A DNA stretch of 64,000 nt from Hyphomicrobiales bacterium (GCA_025351165.1 JANXWK010000005.1:1-64000), one strand, 5' to 3'. Counted from the first letter of the stretch, positions 19,499-28,899 are shown. The notes: generated by a model not told the origin, from the sequence alone. Translations and numbers: made by a program.

Positions 19499-19931
19499 TG
19501 GTCTATGCTCCATTGCACGCAGACATGCCGAGGTGTTTCTTTCACCACTGTAAGGGTAGAATGGTGAATATTTTGCTAAAATAACAAGTTTTAGAATGTT
19601 GTTTTTTGTAAATAGAATGAAATATAGAACTTAAACTGAAAAAATATACTGAACTTGTAAAGTTAAATACAGTTTATATTTTTAATGTACAAAATATACT
19701 GATGTATACTTGAAATATTTCAAGTTTGATTAAAATAAAAAACAATATGTAATTTTGTTTTAATTCAATAATATTTTTTTAACCACGCAAAAAACTTGTT
19801 AAAATTTGAAGTTTTTACGCAATCAAATTAACGAATACGCAATTTTCTGACGGTATTGTCTAGTAGTGCACGGAAAAAGTTATGGTGACTGACACCGGGC
19901 CGCAACTTAAAAAGTTTATTAGGAGCCAAAC
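19499..19931. other. AT-rich divergent intergenic region upstream of the pilin gene
   Basis: About 430 bp with no credible gene. It separates the divergent CpaC-N-like gene from the pilin gene and is markedly AT-rich. It contains a perfect 16-bp palindrome CTTGAAATATTTCAAG (19709-19724) and a direct repeat AAAATATACTGA at 19641-19652 and 19691-19702, exactly 50 bp apart. AGGAG at 19921-19925 is the pilin ribosome-binding site. The repeats could be operators for pilus expression; this is inference. Confidence 0.55.
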
Positions 19932-20114
19932 ATGAAAAATCTTTTCTCACGCTTTATCAAAGACGAATCCGGCGCAACTGCAATTGAATACGGCCTGATT
20001 GCAGCCCTTATCGCAGTTGTGTTGATTACATCACTCTCACTGGTACAAAGTTCATTGAGCGCGACATTTAACAATGTATCTGGTAAACTTGATGCAGCGA
20101 ACGTTGCTAAATAA
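19932..20114 (+). CDS. Flp-family type IVb pilin subunit
   Basis: A 60-residue prepilin. The short basic leader ends at ESG, and cleavage by the CpaA peptidase should leave a mature protein starting ATAIEYGLIAALIAVV, the classic Flp/PilA N-terminal helix with Glu5 and Tyr6. A strong ribosome-binding site (AGGAG, six bases before ATG) and a dedicated terminator suggest high expression as a separate transcript. It corresponds to CtpA/PilA of the Agrobacterium ctp and Caulobacter cpa loci. Confidence 0.95.
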   Translation: MKNLFSRFIKDESGATAIEYGLIAALIAVVLITSLSLVQSSLSATFNNVSGKLDAANVAK

Positions 20115-20142
20115 ACATTTTAAAAAATCATACAATAAAAAG

Positions 20143-20171
20143 CCTCAGTATAAAAGTACTGAGGTTTTTTT
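20143..20171 (+). terminator. Rho-independent terminator after pilin gene
   Basis: CCTCAGTA (20143-20150) and TACTGAGG (20157-20164) form a perfect 8-bp stem with a 6-base loop, followed by seven T. It allows the pilin to be made in excess over the assembly genes downstream. Confidence 0.92.
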
Positions 20172-20226
20172 GAGTAAAATTGAAAATTACGATCGTTTCT
20201 GCCTATAAACTATACAGGGTTATAAA

Positions 20227-20733
20227 ATGTTACTTGCAGGCGCGGTCATTATGTTCCCACTTTTGATGATTTTTGCTGCAATGAGTGATCTTGTAACGAT
20301 GACAATATCCAACAAGGTTTCAGTCACTCTTGTTGCAGGCTTTATGATTATTGCACCATTGGCAGGTTTGCCCCTGTCTGTAATTGGCTGGAACCTGTTG
20401 ACAGGTTTTATAGTGCTGCTATTGGCCTTTGCACTTTTTGCTGCCGGTTGGATAGGGGGGGGCGATGCAAAGCTTGCAGCTGCCACATCAGTCTGGTTGG
20501 GATCAATGCTGACGCTTAGCTACCTTTTACTGGCAACAGTCCTTGGCGGCATTTTAACTTTGAGCATGCTGGCAATGCGCAACTATCCATGGCCCGTAAT
20601 GCTCGACAACGTGCCTTGGATTGCCAGACTCTACAGAGTGGACAAAGGCATACCCTATGGCATTGCCTTGGGTTTTGCAGGCCTCATAACATATCCGTCC
20701 AGTCAAATTTGGCTAGCCGTCACAACAAGTTGA
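20227..20733 (+). CDS. cpaA: Prepilin peptidase CpaA (A24 aspartic protease)
   Basis: A 168-residue polytopic membrane protease that cleaves the Flp prepilin leader. The two catalytic aspartates expected in TadV/CpaA are D21 (SDLVTMTISN) and D80 (GGGDAK). It has the short form without the N-methylation domain, usual for Tad systems. It follows the pilin gene after a terminator and is the first gene of the assembly block. Confidence 0.93.
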   Translation: MLLAGAVIMFPLLMIFAAMSDLVTMTISNKVSVTLVAGFMIIAPLAGLPLSVIGWNLLTGFIVLLLAFALFAAGWIGGGDAKLAAATSVWLGSMLTLSYLLLATVLGGILTLSMLAMRNYPWPVMLDNVPWIARLYRVDKGIPYGIALGFAGLITYPSSQIWLAVTTS

Positions 20734-20766
20734 ACAAAATCTATCAAGATCTAAGAAGGCATGGTT

Positions 20767-21756
20767 ATGTTTGATGAGAAGCGTGTTAAATATCTTGATC
20801 AAATCACACGCTTTGTAATATTTATATGTATACTGATATGTATTGTAGCACCTTTTGTTTCCAACATAAAATATTCGATAGATGAAAAAATAAAAGTAAT
20901 ACCTTTATTGGTATCCACATTTTTTATTGCTTTGACACTTTTTTATTACAATTTTTTTAGGTCTGAAAAAAGAATTGTTGATGGGCTGCAAGCGCTAATA
21001 GAAATGCTTGTATACTCTACCGTATTAGGTATAATTTCCTATATAGCTGCATATACAGGGCTCGAGCTAAAAACAGATGTTGTCTCTGGTATAGACAAGC
21101 TGATAGGATTTAACTGGAAAATAGTTCATGAATTTGTAGAGAAAAACTATTTTTTGAAAGTAGTTTTATTTATCGCCTACAATTCTCTCCTTGTACAATT
21201 TATTGTTGTACTGATTGTATTTTCTTTATTTGGAGATAGAAACTGGCTTAGGGTATTTATAAATTCTTTTACACTGTTGGGTTTTTTAACAATCCTCATT
21301 TCCGTATTTGTGCCAACTATAGAAGTTGATATATTTTGGAATGTGGCACAGGCAATACACACAGGATCCCAATGGGTAGTTGAAAATGGCAAATCGTTGA
21401 ATGGTCTGCCAGCCGAGCATTTTTTAAATTTGCATGGGGGTTTTTTATCGACGCTGCCTCTTTCAAATCTGCAGGGCATAATATCATTTCCAAGTTATCA
21501 TACTGCTCTGGGAATTATATTTATAATATGTTTTTCAAGCGTAAAAAAACTGTTTTTGCCAATATTTGTACTAAACGTACTTCTCATTGTATCGACCCCA
21601 CCAATAGGAGTTCATTATTTTGCAGATATTATTGGAGGATTGCTTGTTGGCATTTTAGGAATGGCCGCAATATTAAAGTTCGTCATGCCTAAAACATATT
21701 TGTTGTCTGTTTTTACAAGGCAAGAGGATTACAAAGGCGAGTTAAGCCAGATTTAA
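20767..21756 (+). CDS. PAP2-superfamily membrane protein, copy 1
   Basis: A 329-residue protein with about eight membrane helices. Near the C-terminus are FPSYHTALG and GVHYFADIIGG, matching the PSxH and HxxxD motifs that carry the catalytic histidines of PAP2 phosphatases (PAP2_3-like, distantly related to inositolphosphorylceramide synthases). I prefer ATG 20767, seven bases after GAAGG, over ATG 20761. It lies inside the pilus locus between cpaA and cpaB and is more AT-rich than its neighbours. A homologue of equal length follows directly. A lipid phosphatase or phosphotransferase activity is inferred; a link to pilus function is unproven. Confidence 0.8.
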   Translation: MFDEKRVKYLDQITRFVIFICILICIVAPFVSNIKYSIDEKIKVIPLLVSTFFIALTLFYYNFFRSEKRIVDGLQALIEMLVYSTVLGIISYIAAYTGLELKTDVVSGIDKLIGFNWKIVHEFVEKNYFLKVVLFIAYNSLLVQFIVVLIVFSLFGDRNWLRVFINSFTLLGFLTILISVFVPTIEVDIFWNVAQAIHTGSQWVVENGKSLNGLPAEHFLNLHGGFLSTLPLSNLQGIISFPSYHTALGIIFIICFSSVKKLFLPIFVLNVLLIVSTPPIGVHYFADIIGGLLVGILGMAAILKFVMPKTYLLSVFTRQEDYKGELSQI

Positions 21757-21776
21757 ACATTCAGAGGCATTTGGAT

Positions 21777-22766
21777 ATGACGCAAATGTTTTGTAAGAAC
21801 AGGATCAAAACTTTAGATAGCATGTGTCGTGGCACGATAATTATATGTATAATAATCATTGCGGCAACGCCTTTTATGTCTGATTTACATTATAAAAAAC
21901 AAGAGTTTTGGTATATATATGTACTCGTATTTTTTTTCTTTGGTTTTCAGGTTTTATCATACTATTATAACTTCAGCAGGAACGAAAAAAAAGTAGCCAA
22001 CATGCTACGGGCTATATCTGAATTTATCACATATATATTTATACTGACTATATTTTCTTACATAGCAGCCTATGCTGGATCCATTACAAATACTGATTTT
22101 TTTATAAAGAGTGATTATTTTTTTAAGTTTGATTGGGTTAAAACATATGAATTTTTATTAGCAAATACTATAGTTTACAACATTTTTTATATTTCGTATG
22201 TATCAATGTTTCCTCAGTTTATTTTTTTAATAATATGGATGTCACTAAGCGGAAATTTTTTTTGGCTTAGAGTTATGGTCAATGCTTTTGTTCTACTGGC
22301 TTTTGTAACAATATGTATTTCGGCCCTGTTTCCGGTAGTTGAGGCAGACGTTGCCTATGGAATAACCAAAATCAGGCATGATGGTTTCAGATGGATAGCA
22401 GACACCTTACCCCAAGCTGAACATTTTTTAAATTTAAATAATAAAATCATGACAGAAATACAGTTTTCAAACTTGCGCGGTATTGTATCTTTCCCAAGCT
22501 TTCACACTATAATAGGGATTGTTCTGATTACATGTTCATCAAATATAAAATATTTGAATGCACTATTTTTGGTGGTAAACACACTTCTCATAGCAGCCAC
22601 ACCGTCCATTGGCGGCCATTATCTGGTTGATACGCTGGCAGGGGCTATCATTGCCTTGCTTGGCATGGCTGCAATTTTAAAATTTGTGCAGCCAGGCGTT
22701 CCCTTATTCACCCCCTGGTGGACGTCAAAATTTTCTGGCAATATTCCGAAAGCTCAAAAAATTTAA
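21777..22766 (+). CDS. PAP2-superfamily membrane protein, copy 2
   Basis: A 329-residue paralogue of the preceding gene, clearly alignable end to end: shared FSYIAAY, WLRV, AEHFLNL and a nearly identical ending GMAAILKFV. The PAP2 residues are conserved (FPSFHT and GGHYLVDTLAG). ATG 21777 is nine bases after AGAGG; a TTG at 21771 is a weaker alternative. The two copies are separated by 20 bp and differ throughout, so this is an old duplication or a transferred pair. The DNA is very AT-rich compared with cpaA and cpaB. Confidence 0.8.
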   Translation: MTQMFCKNRIKTLDSMCRGTIIICIIIIAATPFMSDLHYKKQEFWYIYVLVFFFFGFQVLSYYYNFSRNEKKVANMLRAISEFITYIFILTIFSYIAAYAGSITNTDFFIKSDYFFKFDWVKTYEFLLANTIVYNIFYISYVSMFPQFIFLIIWMSLSGNFFWLRVMVNAFVLLAFVTICISALFPVVEADVAYGITKIRHDGFRWIADTLPQAEHFLNLNNKIMTEIQFSNLRGIVSFPSFHTIIGIVLITCSSNIKYLNALFLVVNTLLIAATPSIGGHYLVDTLAGAIIALLGMAAILKFVQPGVPLFTPWWTSKFSGNIPKAQKI

Positions 22767-22925
22767 TAAATTACGTATTTTTTTAAAAATCTACATTTCA
22801 TTAACCATAATTTGACTATTCCCTGTTCAAGTAGATGTCAGGATCGTGTTCACAAGCGATTGCATTGTTCATTTATTGATCAGGGGGTCACCTGATCTAT
22901 TTTTAAAGAGATTGGGTTATCGCGT

Positions 22926-23714
22926 ATGAAACCTGCACGTATAGCTATAATTGGTGTTGCTCTCATGTGTGGCTTGGGCGCATTCATGCTGACCAGTCGC
23001 AAAGCCCCCACTCAGGTTGTAACAATTTCAGCTCCAAAGCCTGTTTCCCTGACAGACGAGATTCTTGTAATGAATGCTGATGTGTCGATGGGCACACTTA
23101 TTCTTAAAAACAAGGACTTTAGATGGCAGGCCTGGCCAAAGGAAGCTTCATCCTCTTATATGATCAAACGGTCTGAGCAGCCAACAGGCGAAGCAGATGT
23201 GGATGGTTCAATTGTCCGTGGAAACTTTCTAGCGGGAGAACCAGTGCGCAAAGATAAACTGATAAAAGGCTCAGGATCTGGCTTTTTGTCTGCAATATTG
23301 CCAACGGGTATGAGAGCCATGGCAATCAACATTGACAGCAGTGGTGCCAATGCAGCTGGTGGGTTCATTCTACCAAATGACCGCGTTGATATTTTACGGA
23401 CTTTCAAGGATGAGACTGCAGGCAACGCCTTCACTACAGAAACTGTTTTAACCAATGTACGTGTATTGGCAATTGCCCAGACAGTACAGGAAGAAAACGG
23501 CAAGAAAACACTTTCAGGTAATACAGCAACTCTGGAACTGGATCCAAAACAGGTCGAAACAATTACTTTGGCACAACGTACTGGAAGCTTGAGCTTGGCG
23601 CTACGCAGCTTGGTTGACCACAACAAAACTGTAAACATTCCAACAGCTGAGCCAGAAGACAATAAGCTGACCATTGTACGCTTTGGTGTTTCGCAGTCCT
23701 CAGGAGGCAAATAA
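22926..23714 (+). CDS. cpaB: Flp pilus assembly protein CpaB/RcpC
   Basis: A 262-residue protein with one N-terminal membrane anchor (about residues 6-23), then a SAF-like domain (about 45-115, ending FLAGEPVRKDKLI) and the CpaB C-terminal beta region (NDRVDILRTF). In Tad systems it is a periplasmic partner of the secretin. Its stop codon overlaps the cpaC ATG by one base. A possible CtrA half-site (TTAACCAT, 22801-22808) lies upstream. Confidence 0.9.
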   Translation: MKPARIAIIGVALMCGLGAFMLTSRKAPTQVVTISAPKPVSLTDEILVMNADVSMGTLILKNKDFRWQAWPKEASSSYMIKRSEQPTGEADVDGSIVRGNFLAGEPVRKDKLIKGSGSGFLSAILPTGMRAMAINIDSSGANAAGGFILPNDRVDILRTFKDETAGNAFTTETVLTNVRVLAIAQTVQEENGKKTLSGNTATLELDPKQVETITLAQRTGSLSLALRSLVDHNKTVNIPTAEPEDNKLTIVRFGVSQSSGGK

Positions 23715-25282
23715 TGAAAACCTTATTCTCTACATGTTCTTTTTTTGAGGTCTACAGGCTTAAAAGCAAAAATAAGATAATCTCCAAAATGTTGTTATTC
23801 AAAAAAGCCTCTGTGCCGTCCTTAATTATGGCTTCAGTCTGCCTAAGTCTGGTTGCCGCACCAAATTCAGGCTTTGCCCAGGAACGTTCAAACAAACCGT
23901 TTGATATGAAGATTGGTCCAACTCCAAAACTGGAAGCAAGTTCGCAGGATGCCGTGTCAGCACGCAAGATTGACCTTCAGCTGGGTAAATCAATCCTCCT
24001 GGATTTGCCACGCGATGCAAAGGAGGTTTTTGTAGCAAATCCTGCTGTAGCAAACGCCCTTGTGCGCTCGAGCCGTAAAATTTATGTCATAGGCGTTGCA
24101 ACTGGTTCAACGACAATTTTTGTAAATGATGCAGAAGGCAAGCAGATTGCTGTGCTGGACATGACAATTGCCAAAGAGCTTGGCAAAGAATTAAACGTGT
24201 TGCGCGATCTTATGCGTACAACATTTCCAACTGCACAGATTGATGTCAGAAGCGTTGGTAACTCCTTTGTCCTGAGTGGTTTTGTTGATAGCCCCTTGGA
24301 AGCACAGCGCGCGGTTGATATTGCCACAACGATGACAGCTGGTCTCAAAAGTGCGGACGGGAATGCAGGCGCAGGTGGAGTAAGCAGCACCTCAGTCGTT
24401 AACGCCTTGCAGGTACGTGGCCGCGATCAGGTTATGATCAAGGTAACAATTGCAGAAGTTCAGAAAACTGTTCTCAAGCGCCTGGGTCTTGATGTATCAG
24501 GAACATGGAAAGTTGGCTCATCTTCTTTTGGGCTGAACACTGCAGTCGAGCAGAAAAACCCCATTACTGTCAATAATCTGGATTTTAGCAGAACTGGAAG
24601 CTCGGCGGGCACCGCAACACTTCGCGCGCTTGAACAGCAAGGGGCCTACCATACTCTGGCAGAGCCAACCTTGACTGCGATTTCAGGTGAAAGCGCCAAG
24701 TTTTTAGCAGGTGGTGAAATTCCAATTGTTGTTCGTTCATGCTCAGCAACTGGCTGTACAGATACAATAACATACAAACCCGTTGGTGTGTCTTTGGCTT
24801 TTACACCGGTGGTTATGTCTGAGGGGCGCATATCGCTGCACGTTTCAACAGAGGTTACAGAAAGAGACGATAACAATTCTGTTTTGACCAACGCTTTGAA
24901 CATACCTGGGTTTAAAACAAGGCGCACAGAAACAACTGTTGAACTTCCATCAGGCGGATCAATGGCGACAGCAGGTTTGATACAGCAGTCAAGCGGTGTA
25001 ACAACAACAGGTTTGCCTGGTCTCATGAATATCCCGATTTTGGGGGCACTTGCCAGATCGCGCGAATTTCAGCGCAAGGAAACCGAACTGTTGATCGTGC
25101 TCACACCCTACATAGTCAAGCCCACTGAACAGAAAAATTTGCCACGTCCAGATGATGGTTTTGTTGATGCATCTGACCCTGCTGGTATGTTTTTAGGCCG
25201 CGTGAACAAGTTATATGGCGTGAGTGGTAACAGCCGCAATCTTGGAAGCTATCGGGGAAATGTTGGATTTATCACCGAATAA
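23714..25282 (+). CDS. cpaC: Flp pilus outer-membrane secretin CpaC/RcpA
   Basis: A 522-residue secretin forming the outer-membrane pore for the pilus. Order: signal peptide ending GFAQE (about residue 56), pilus N-domain (about 90-155, LDLPRDAKEVFVANP), BON-like region, then the secretin domain (about 290-470) with VELPSGGSMATAGL and VLTPYIV. ATG 23714 follows a very strong AGGAGG six bases upstream and overlaps the cpaB stop; this makes an unusually long N-terminal leader. An ATG at 23789 would give a standard signal peptide but lacks the site. Confidence 0.92.
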   Translation: MKTLFSTCSFFEVYRLKSKNKIISKMLLFKKASVPSLIMASVCLSLVAAPNSGFAQERSNKPFDMKIGPTPKLEASSQDAVSARKIDLQLGKSILLDLPRDAKEVFVANPAVANALVRSSRKIYVIGVATGSTTIFVNDAEGKQIAVLDMTIAKELGKELNVLRDLMRTTFPTAQIDVRSVGNSFVLSGFVDSPLEAQRAVDIATTMTAGLKSADGNAGAGGVSSTSVVNALQVRGRDQVMIKVTIAEVQKTVLKRLGLDVSGTWKVGSSSFGLNTAVEQKNPITVNNLDFSRTGSSAGTATLRALEQQGAYHTLAEPTLTAISGESAKFLAGGEIPIVVRSCSATGCTDTITYKPVGVSLAFTPVVMSEGRISLHVSTEVTERDDNNSVLTNALNIPGFKTRRTETTVELPSGGSMATAGLIQQSSGVTTTGLPGLMNIPILGALARSREFQRKETELLIVLTPYIVKPTEQKNLPRPDDGFVDASDPAGMFLGRVNKLYGVSGNSRNLGSYRGNVGFITE

Positions 25283-25318
25283 AACATTTGATTCATTTTA
25301 CAGGTTTCGAGGCTAATC

Positions 25319-26029
25319 ATGTCGTTTAATATAAAATCTTTTTCCTTTACTGCTTTAACCTGCATTTTGCTTGTTGGAGTTTCGGGCTGCGCAAAGCGTA
25401 CTCAGGATGTTACAGGCTCGGTGGAAGTCAATCCTGATTATCGTGAGCGTCACCCAATTGTTCTTGCAGAGACGCCCCGCGTACTGGAGATTTATGCACT
25501 AAGAGGTGCAACAGGACTTGATCTTCGGCAGGATCAGGACATTCGTGCCTTTGCATCAGAATACAGGTCATCTGGTAAAGGTGCTGTTGTGGCATCTGTT
25601 CCACGCGGAAGATCATCAGATAATACGCTTGCAAACATAAGACGTTCACTGGCAGCGGCTGGAATTTCTGGTCAGTATGTTAAAACAACATCCTACAACC
25701 CTGTTGATTTGGATAGCGCAGCCCCTGTTCGTTTAAGTTTTTTGAAACTACAGGCGAGTGTTGACAGCCTATGTGGTCAATGGAAAACGGATATTACTGG
25801 CGCCAGCACTTCAGAGCGCTTTACAAACTCATCCCCATCAAATTTTGGGTGTGCATATCAAAGCGCTATTGCAGCTCAAGTAGCATCTCCACTTGATCTG
25901 GTCCGGCCACGTCAGGAAGGTGCTATTGATATTGAAAAACGCAATCAGAATATAAAAAGCATAAGATCCTCCAAAGACCCTTCAACTAAGTATAATACCA
26001 ATGCAAGTGCAATTGGTACCAATCAATAA
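25319..26029 (+). CDS. cpaD: Pilus assembly lipoprotein CpaD
   Basis: A 236-residue protein with a lipoprotein signal peptide (LVGVSGCAK). The CpaD family pattern follows: DYRERHPIVL near the N-terminus, then VPRGRSSDN and CAYQSAIAAQVASPLDLVRP towards the C-terminus. It is a Tad pilus component thought to act with the secretin at the outer membrane. It lies between cpaC and cpaE in the conserved order. Confidence 0.92.
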   Translation: MSFNIKSFSFTALTCILLVGVSGCAKRTQDVTGSVEVNPDYRERHPIVLAETPRVLEIYALRGATGLDLRQDQDIRAFASEYRSSGKGAVVASVPRGRSSDNTLANIRRSLAAAGISGQYVKTTSYNPVDLDSAAPVRLSFLKLQASVDSLCGQWKTDITGASTSERFTNSSPSNFGCAYQSAIAAQVASPLDLVRPRQEGAIDIEKRNQNIKSIRSSKDPSTKYNTNASAIGTNQ

Positions 26030-26048
26030 TCAGACCTGATTATGCTTA

Positions 26049-27311
26049 ATGGATATTTCAATCATGATGCAGACTAATAAAACCCTAGGTGGATCGCAGT
26101 ATATTCCATCCCTGCCGCGCGTTTCAATTCAGGTGTTCTGCGAAACCTCTGATTTGTCTGCTGCCATACAAGGAGCTACATCAGACAGGCGCATGGACAA
26201 GGTGCATCTAAAAGTGCAGATGGGCGGAGGTGCGGCGGCTGTAGAAGCCTATCGCCACTCACCTACACCTAATGTAATTGTTCTTGAAACGGTCAGCAGC
26301 CGTAACGAAATTCTGGAGCATTTGGACAGTCTTTCAGAAGTCTGTGATGCGGGTACCAAGGTTCTTGTCATCGGTCATGTCAATGATGTGCTTTTATACC
26401 GTGAGTTGATGCGCCGCGGAGTAAGTGAATATCTGATATCTCCTGTTAGCAGTGTTGATATTATCAACAGTCTTTCCAGCCTTTTTTCTGCATCTGATTC
26501 ACCTCCTGTTGGTCGCTCCATTGCTGTTATGGGAACGCGTGGTGGGGTTGGGGCATCAACAATTGCCCATAACTTAGCGTATACAATTGCAAGATACATA
26601 AATATTGAAACAGTAATTGCAGATCTGGATCTTGCATTTGGAACAGCGGGGCTTGATTTTAATCAGGATCCTGCCCAGGGCATTGCAGAAGCGGTTTTCG
26701 CACCAGATCGCATAGACGCAAATATGGTTGACAGGTTACTATCCAGAATTACGGATTTTTTAAGTATTCTGGCAGCTCCAGCAACTCTGGATCGTGTATA
26801 TGATTTTAATGAGGCTGGATTTGACTCTCTTTTGGAAGTATTAAAAAATACAATTCCGATGATTGTGCTGGATGTACCACATGTCTGGACAGCTTGGTCA
26901 AGACGCCTGGTTATAAACGCCGATGATATATTTATAGTTGCAAGCCCTGATCTTGCATCTCTGCGTAACGCAAAAAATATGCTTGATACATTTGGAATGG
27001 TTAGAAAAAATGATAACCAGCCCAAACTCATTATGAATATGGTGGGTATGCCAAAACGCCCTGAAATCTCTGTAGCAGAGTTTGCCAAGAATCTCGATAT
27101 GCAGATAACATCTGTAATCCAGTTTGACCCCACCCTCTTTGGTGCAGCTTCAAATAACGGGCAGATGATTGCAGAGGTGCAGCCAAAATCCAAAGTAGCT
27201 GAAAGCTTTATGGAACTTGCTGGATTAATTACAGGACGCACAGAAATCAAAGCTCAAAAAAAATCTTTGCTGGAACCCCTGATTTCCAAACTTTCTAAAA
27301 AGAAAGCATAA
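26049..27311 (+). CDS. cpaE: Pilus assembly ATPase CpaE/TadZ (MinD-like)
   Basis: A 420-residue protein with an N-terminal receiver-like domain (about 25-150) lacking an obvious phosphoacceptor site. A ParA/MinD-type ATPase domain follows with deviant Walker A MGTRGGVGAST (about 160-170) and DLDLAFGTAGLD. TadZ/CpaE proteins position the pilus machine at the cell pole. It is 20 bp after cpaD. Confidence 0.93.
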   Translation: MDISIMMQTNKTLGGSQYIPSLPRVSIQVFCETSDLSAAIQGATSDRRMDKVHLKVQMGGGAAAVEAYRHSPTPNVIVLETVSSRNEILEHLDSLSEVCDAGTKVLVIGHVNDVLLYRELMRRGVSEYLISPVSSVDIINSLSSLFSASDSPPVGRSIAVMGTRGGVGASTIAHNLAYTIARYINIETVIADLDLAFGTAGLDFNQDPAQGIAEAVFAPDRIDANMVDRLLSRITDFLSILAAPATLDRVYDFNEAGFDSLLEVLKNTIPMIVLDVPHVWTAWSRRLVINADDIFIVASPDLASLRNAKNMLDTFGMVRKNDNQPKLIMNMVGMPKRPEISVAEFAKNLDMQITSVIQFDPTLFGAASNNGQMIAEVQPKSKVAESFMELAGLITGRTEIKAQKKSLLEPLISKLSKKKA

Positions 27312-27318
27312 ATCATAT

Positions 27319-27344
27319 CTGGGTAAAGTAGTGTAGCTACCCAG
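27319..27344 (+). other. Hairpin between cpaE and cpaF
   Basis: CTGGGTA (27319-27325) pairs with TACCCAG (27338-27344) around a 12-base loop, followed by AAATTTT. It is too weak in U-tract to call a terminator with confidence. It could tune expression of the downstream cpaF-tadBC genes or protect processed mRNA ends. Confidence 0.4.
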
Positions 27345-27380
27345 AAATTTTAAAAAGTTTAAAGCCAAGGGCGTGACATT

Positions 27381-28865
27381 ATGTTTGGAAAAAGAGGCAA
27401 ATCTGACGGTACTGCTACAATATCTGGTCTAACGCAACCAAAGCAGGCATCATCTACACCAATTCCAAACTCCGCCTCGAATGCATCCCTTAATCCCGCT
27501 CGTGTCGCAGATGCACGCAGTAATAAAACCCATGAAATATCATCTCAGGTAATCGCAGATATTGAGCATAATAAGCCTGAAGAGTATTTTGTAACAAAAT
27601 CAATGATTTTTGGTGCATTGATAGAAGCAATTGACCTGTCCCAGCTTTCAAAACTGGATAATGATGGCGCGCGTGAAGAGTTGCGTGATATTATTAACGA
27701 AATTGTTGTCCTCAAAAATGTCGTTATGTCTATAGCCGAGCAGGAAGAAATGCTCGATGATATCTGCAACGACGTTTTGGGGTATGGGCCACTGGAACCT
27801 CTTCTGGCACGCGATGACATTGCAGATATTATGGTGAACGGGGCCAACCGGACATTTATTGAAACGCAAGGACGCATCCAGCTTACCAGTGTCAAGTTTC
27901 GGGACAACCAGCAATTAATGAATATCTGCCAGCGCATAGTCAGTAAAGTTGGCAGACGTGTTGATGAGTCTTCTCCCATATGCGATGCGCGCTTGATGGA
28001 TGGATCACGCGTAAACGTTATTGCGCCACCATTGGCGATTGATGGCCCTGTGCTGACAATTCGTAAATTTCGCAAAGACAAGCTTACACTTGACCAACTT
28101 GTAAGGTTTGGAGCAATTTCGCCAGAGGGTGCCCAAATACTGCAGATTATTGGCAAGGTACGGTGTAATGTTGTTATTTCAGGTGGTACTGGTTCGGGTA
28201 AAACAACACTTTTAAATTGTTTGACAGCTTACATTGAGCCAGATGAACGTGTTATTACATGTGAGGACGCAGCAGAGTTGCAGCTTCAACAGCAACATGT
28301 TGTACGTCTTGAAACACGCCCTCCAAACCTGGAAGGTCAAGGCGCGGTCTTCATGCGTGACCTTATCAAAAATTGCCTACGTATGCGACCTGAACGTATT
28401 ATTGTAGGTGAGGTGCGTGGCCCTGAAGCATTTGATCTGCTTCAGGCTATGAACACAGGCCATGATGGCTCAATGGGTACACTTCACGCCAACTCCCCCC
28501 GTGAATGTCTGTCTCGTCTTGAATCAATGATTACCATGGGAGGATTTTCTCTTCCCTCCAGGACTATCCGTGAAATGATATGTTCATCTATCGACATTAT
28601 TATCCAGGCAACCAGATTACGCGATGGGTCTCGCCGCATAACACATGTAACCGAAGTCATGGGCATGGAAGGTGATGTTATCATTACTCAGGATGTTCTT
28701 GTCTACGAGATTACGGGCGAGGATGCTAATGGCAAGCTTTTGGGCTCCCATAAATCGACTGGAATTGGACGTCCCAAATTCTGGGAACGCGCCAGATACT
28801 ACAATGAAGAAGGCAGATTGGCGGCAGCATTGGATGCTGCTGAAAAACTGGGTGAAGCAGCCTAA
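27381..28865 (+). CDS. cpaF: Flp pilus assembly ATPase CpaF/TadA
   Basis: A 494-residue type II/IV secretion ATPase powering pilus extension and retraction. The Walker A box is SGGTGSGKTTLLN (about 270-282). The Asp box, MRPERIIVGEVRGPE (Walker B region) and a His box (GHDGSMGTLHANSP) are intact. The N-terminal 60 residues are low-complexity. The symbol cpaF avoids confusion with the tRNA deaminase tadA, which is also in this window. Confidence 0.96.
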   Translation: MFGKRGKSDGTATISGLTQPKQASSTPIPNSASNASLNPARVADARSNKTHEISSQVIADIEHNKPEEYFVTKSMIFGALIEAIDLSQLSKLDNDGAREELRDIINEIVVLKNVVMSIAEQEEMLDDICNDVLGYGPLEPLLARDDIADIMVNGANRTFIETQGRIQLTSVKFRDNQQLMNICQRIVSKVGRRVDESSPICDARLMDGSRVNVIAPPLAIDGPVLTIRKFRKDKLTLDQLVRFGAISPEGAQILQIIGKVRCNVVISGGTGSGKTTLLNCLTAYIEPDERVITCEDAAELQLQQQHVVRLETRPPNLEGQGAVFMRDLIKNCLRMRPERIIVGEVRGPEAFDLLQAMNTGHDGSMGTLHANSPRECLSRLESMITMGGFSLPSRTIREMICSSIDIIIQATRLRDGSRRITHVTEVMGMEGDVIITQDVLVYEITGEDANGKLLGSHKSTGIGRPKFWERARYYNEEGRLAAALDAAEKLGEAA

Positions 28866-28899
28866 ATTAAAGTGATGTAAATTTAACGGAATTACAAAA

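Noticed and set aside
23156-23710. 184-codon minus-strand frame opposite cpaB
   Set aside because: Antisense to cpaB, Ser/Arg-rich shadow translation with no domain or ribosome-binding site.
26663-27250. 195-codon minus-strand frame opposite cpaE
   Set aside because: Antisense shadow of the MinD-like domain.
27545-28156. 203-codon minus-strand frame inside cpaF
   Set aside because: Entirely antisense to a well-conserved ATPase; composition is that of a shadow frame, with no recognisable domain.
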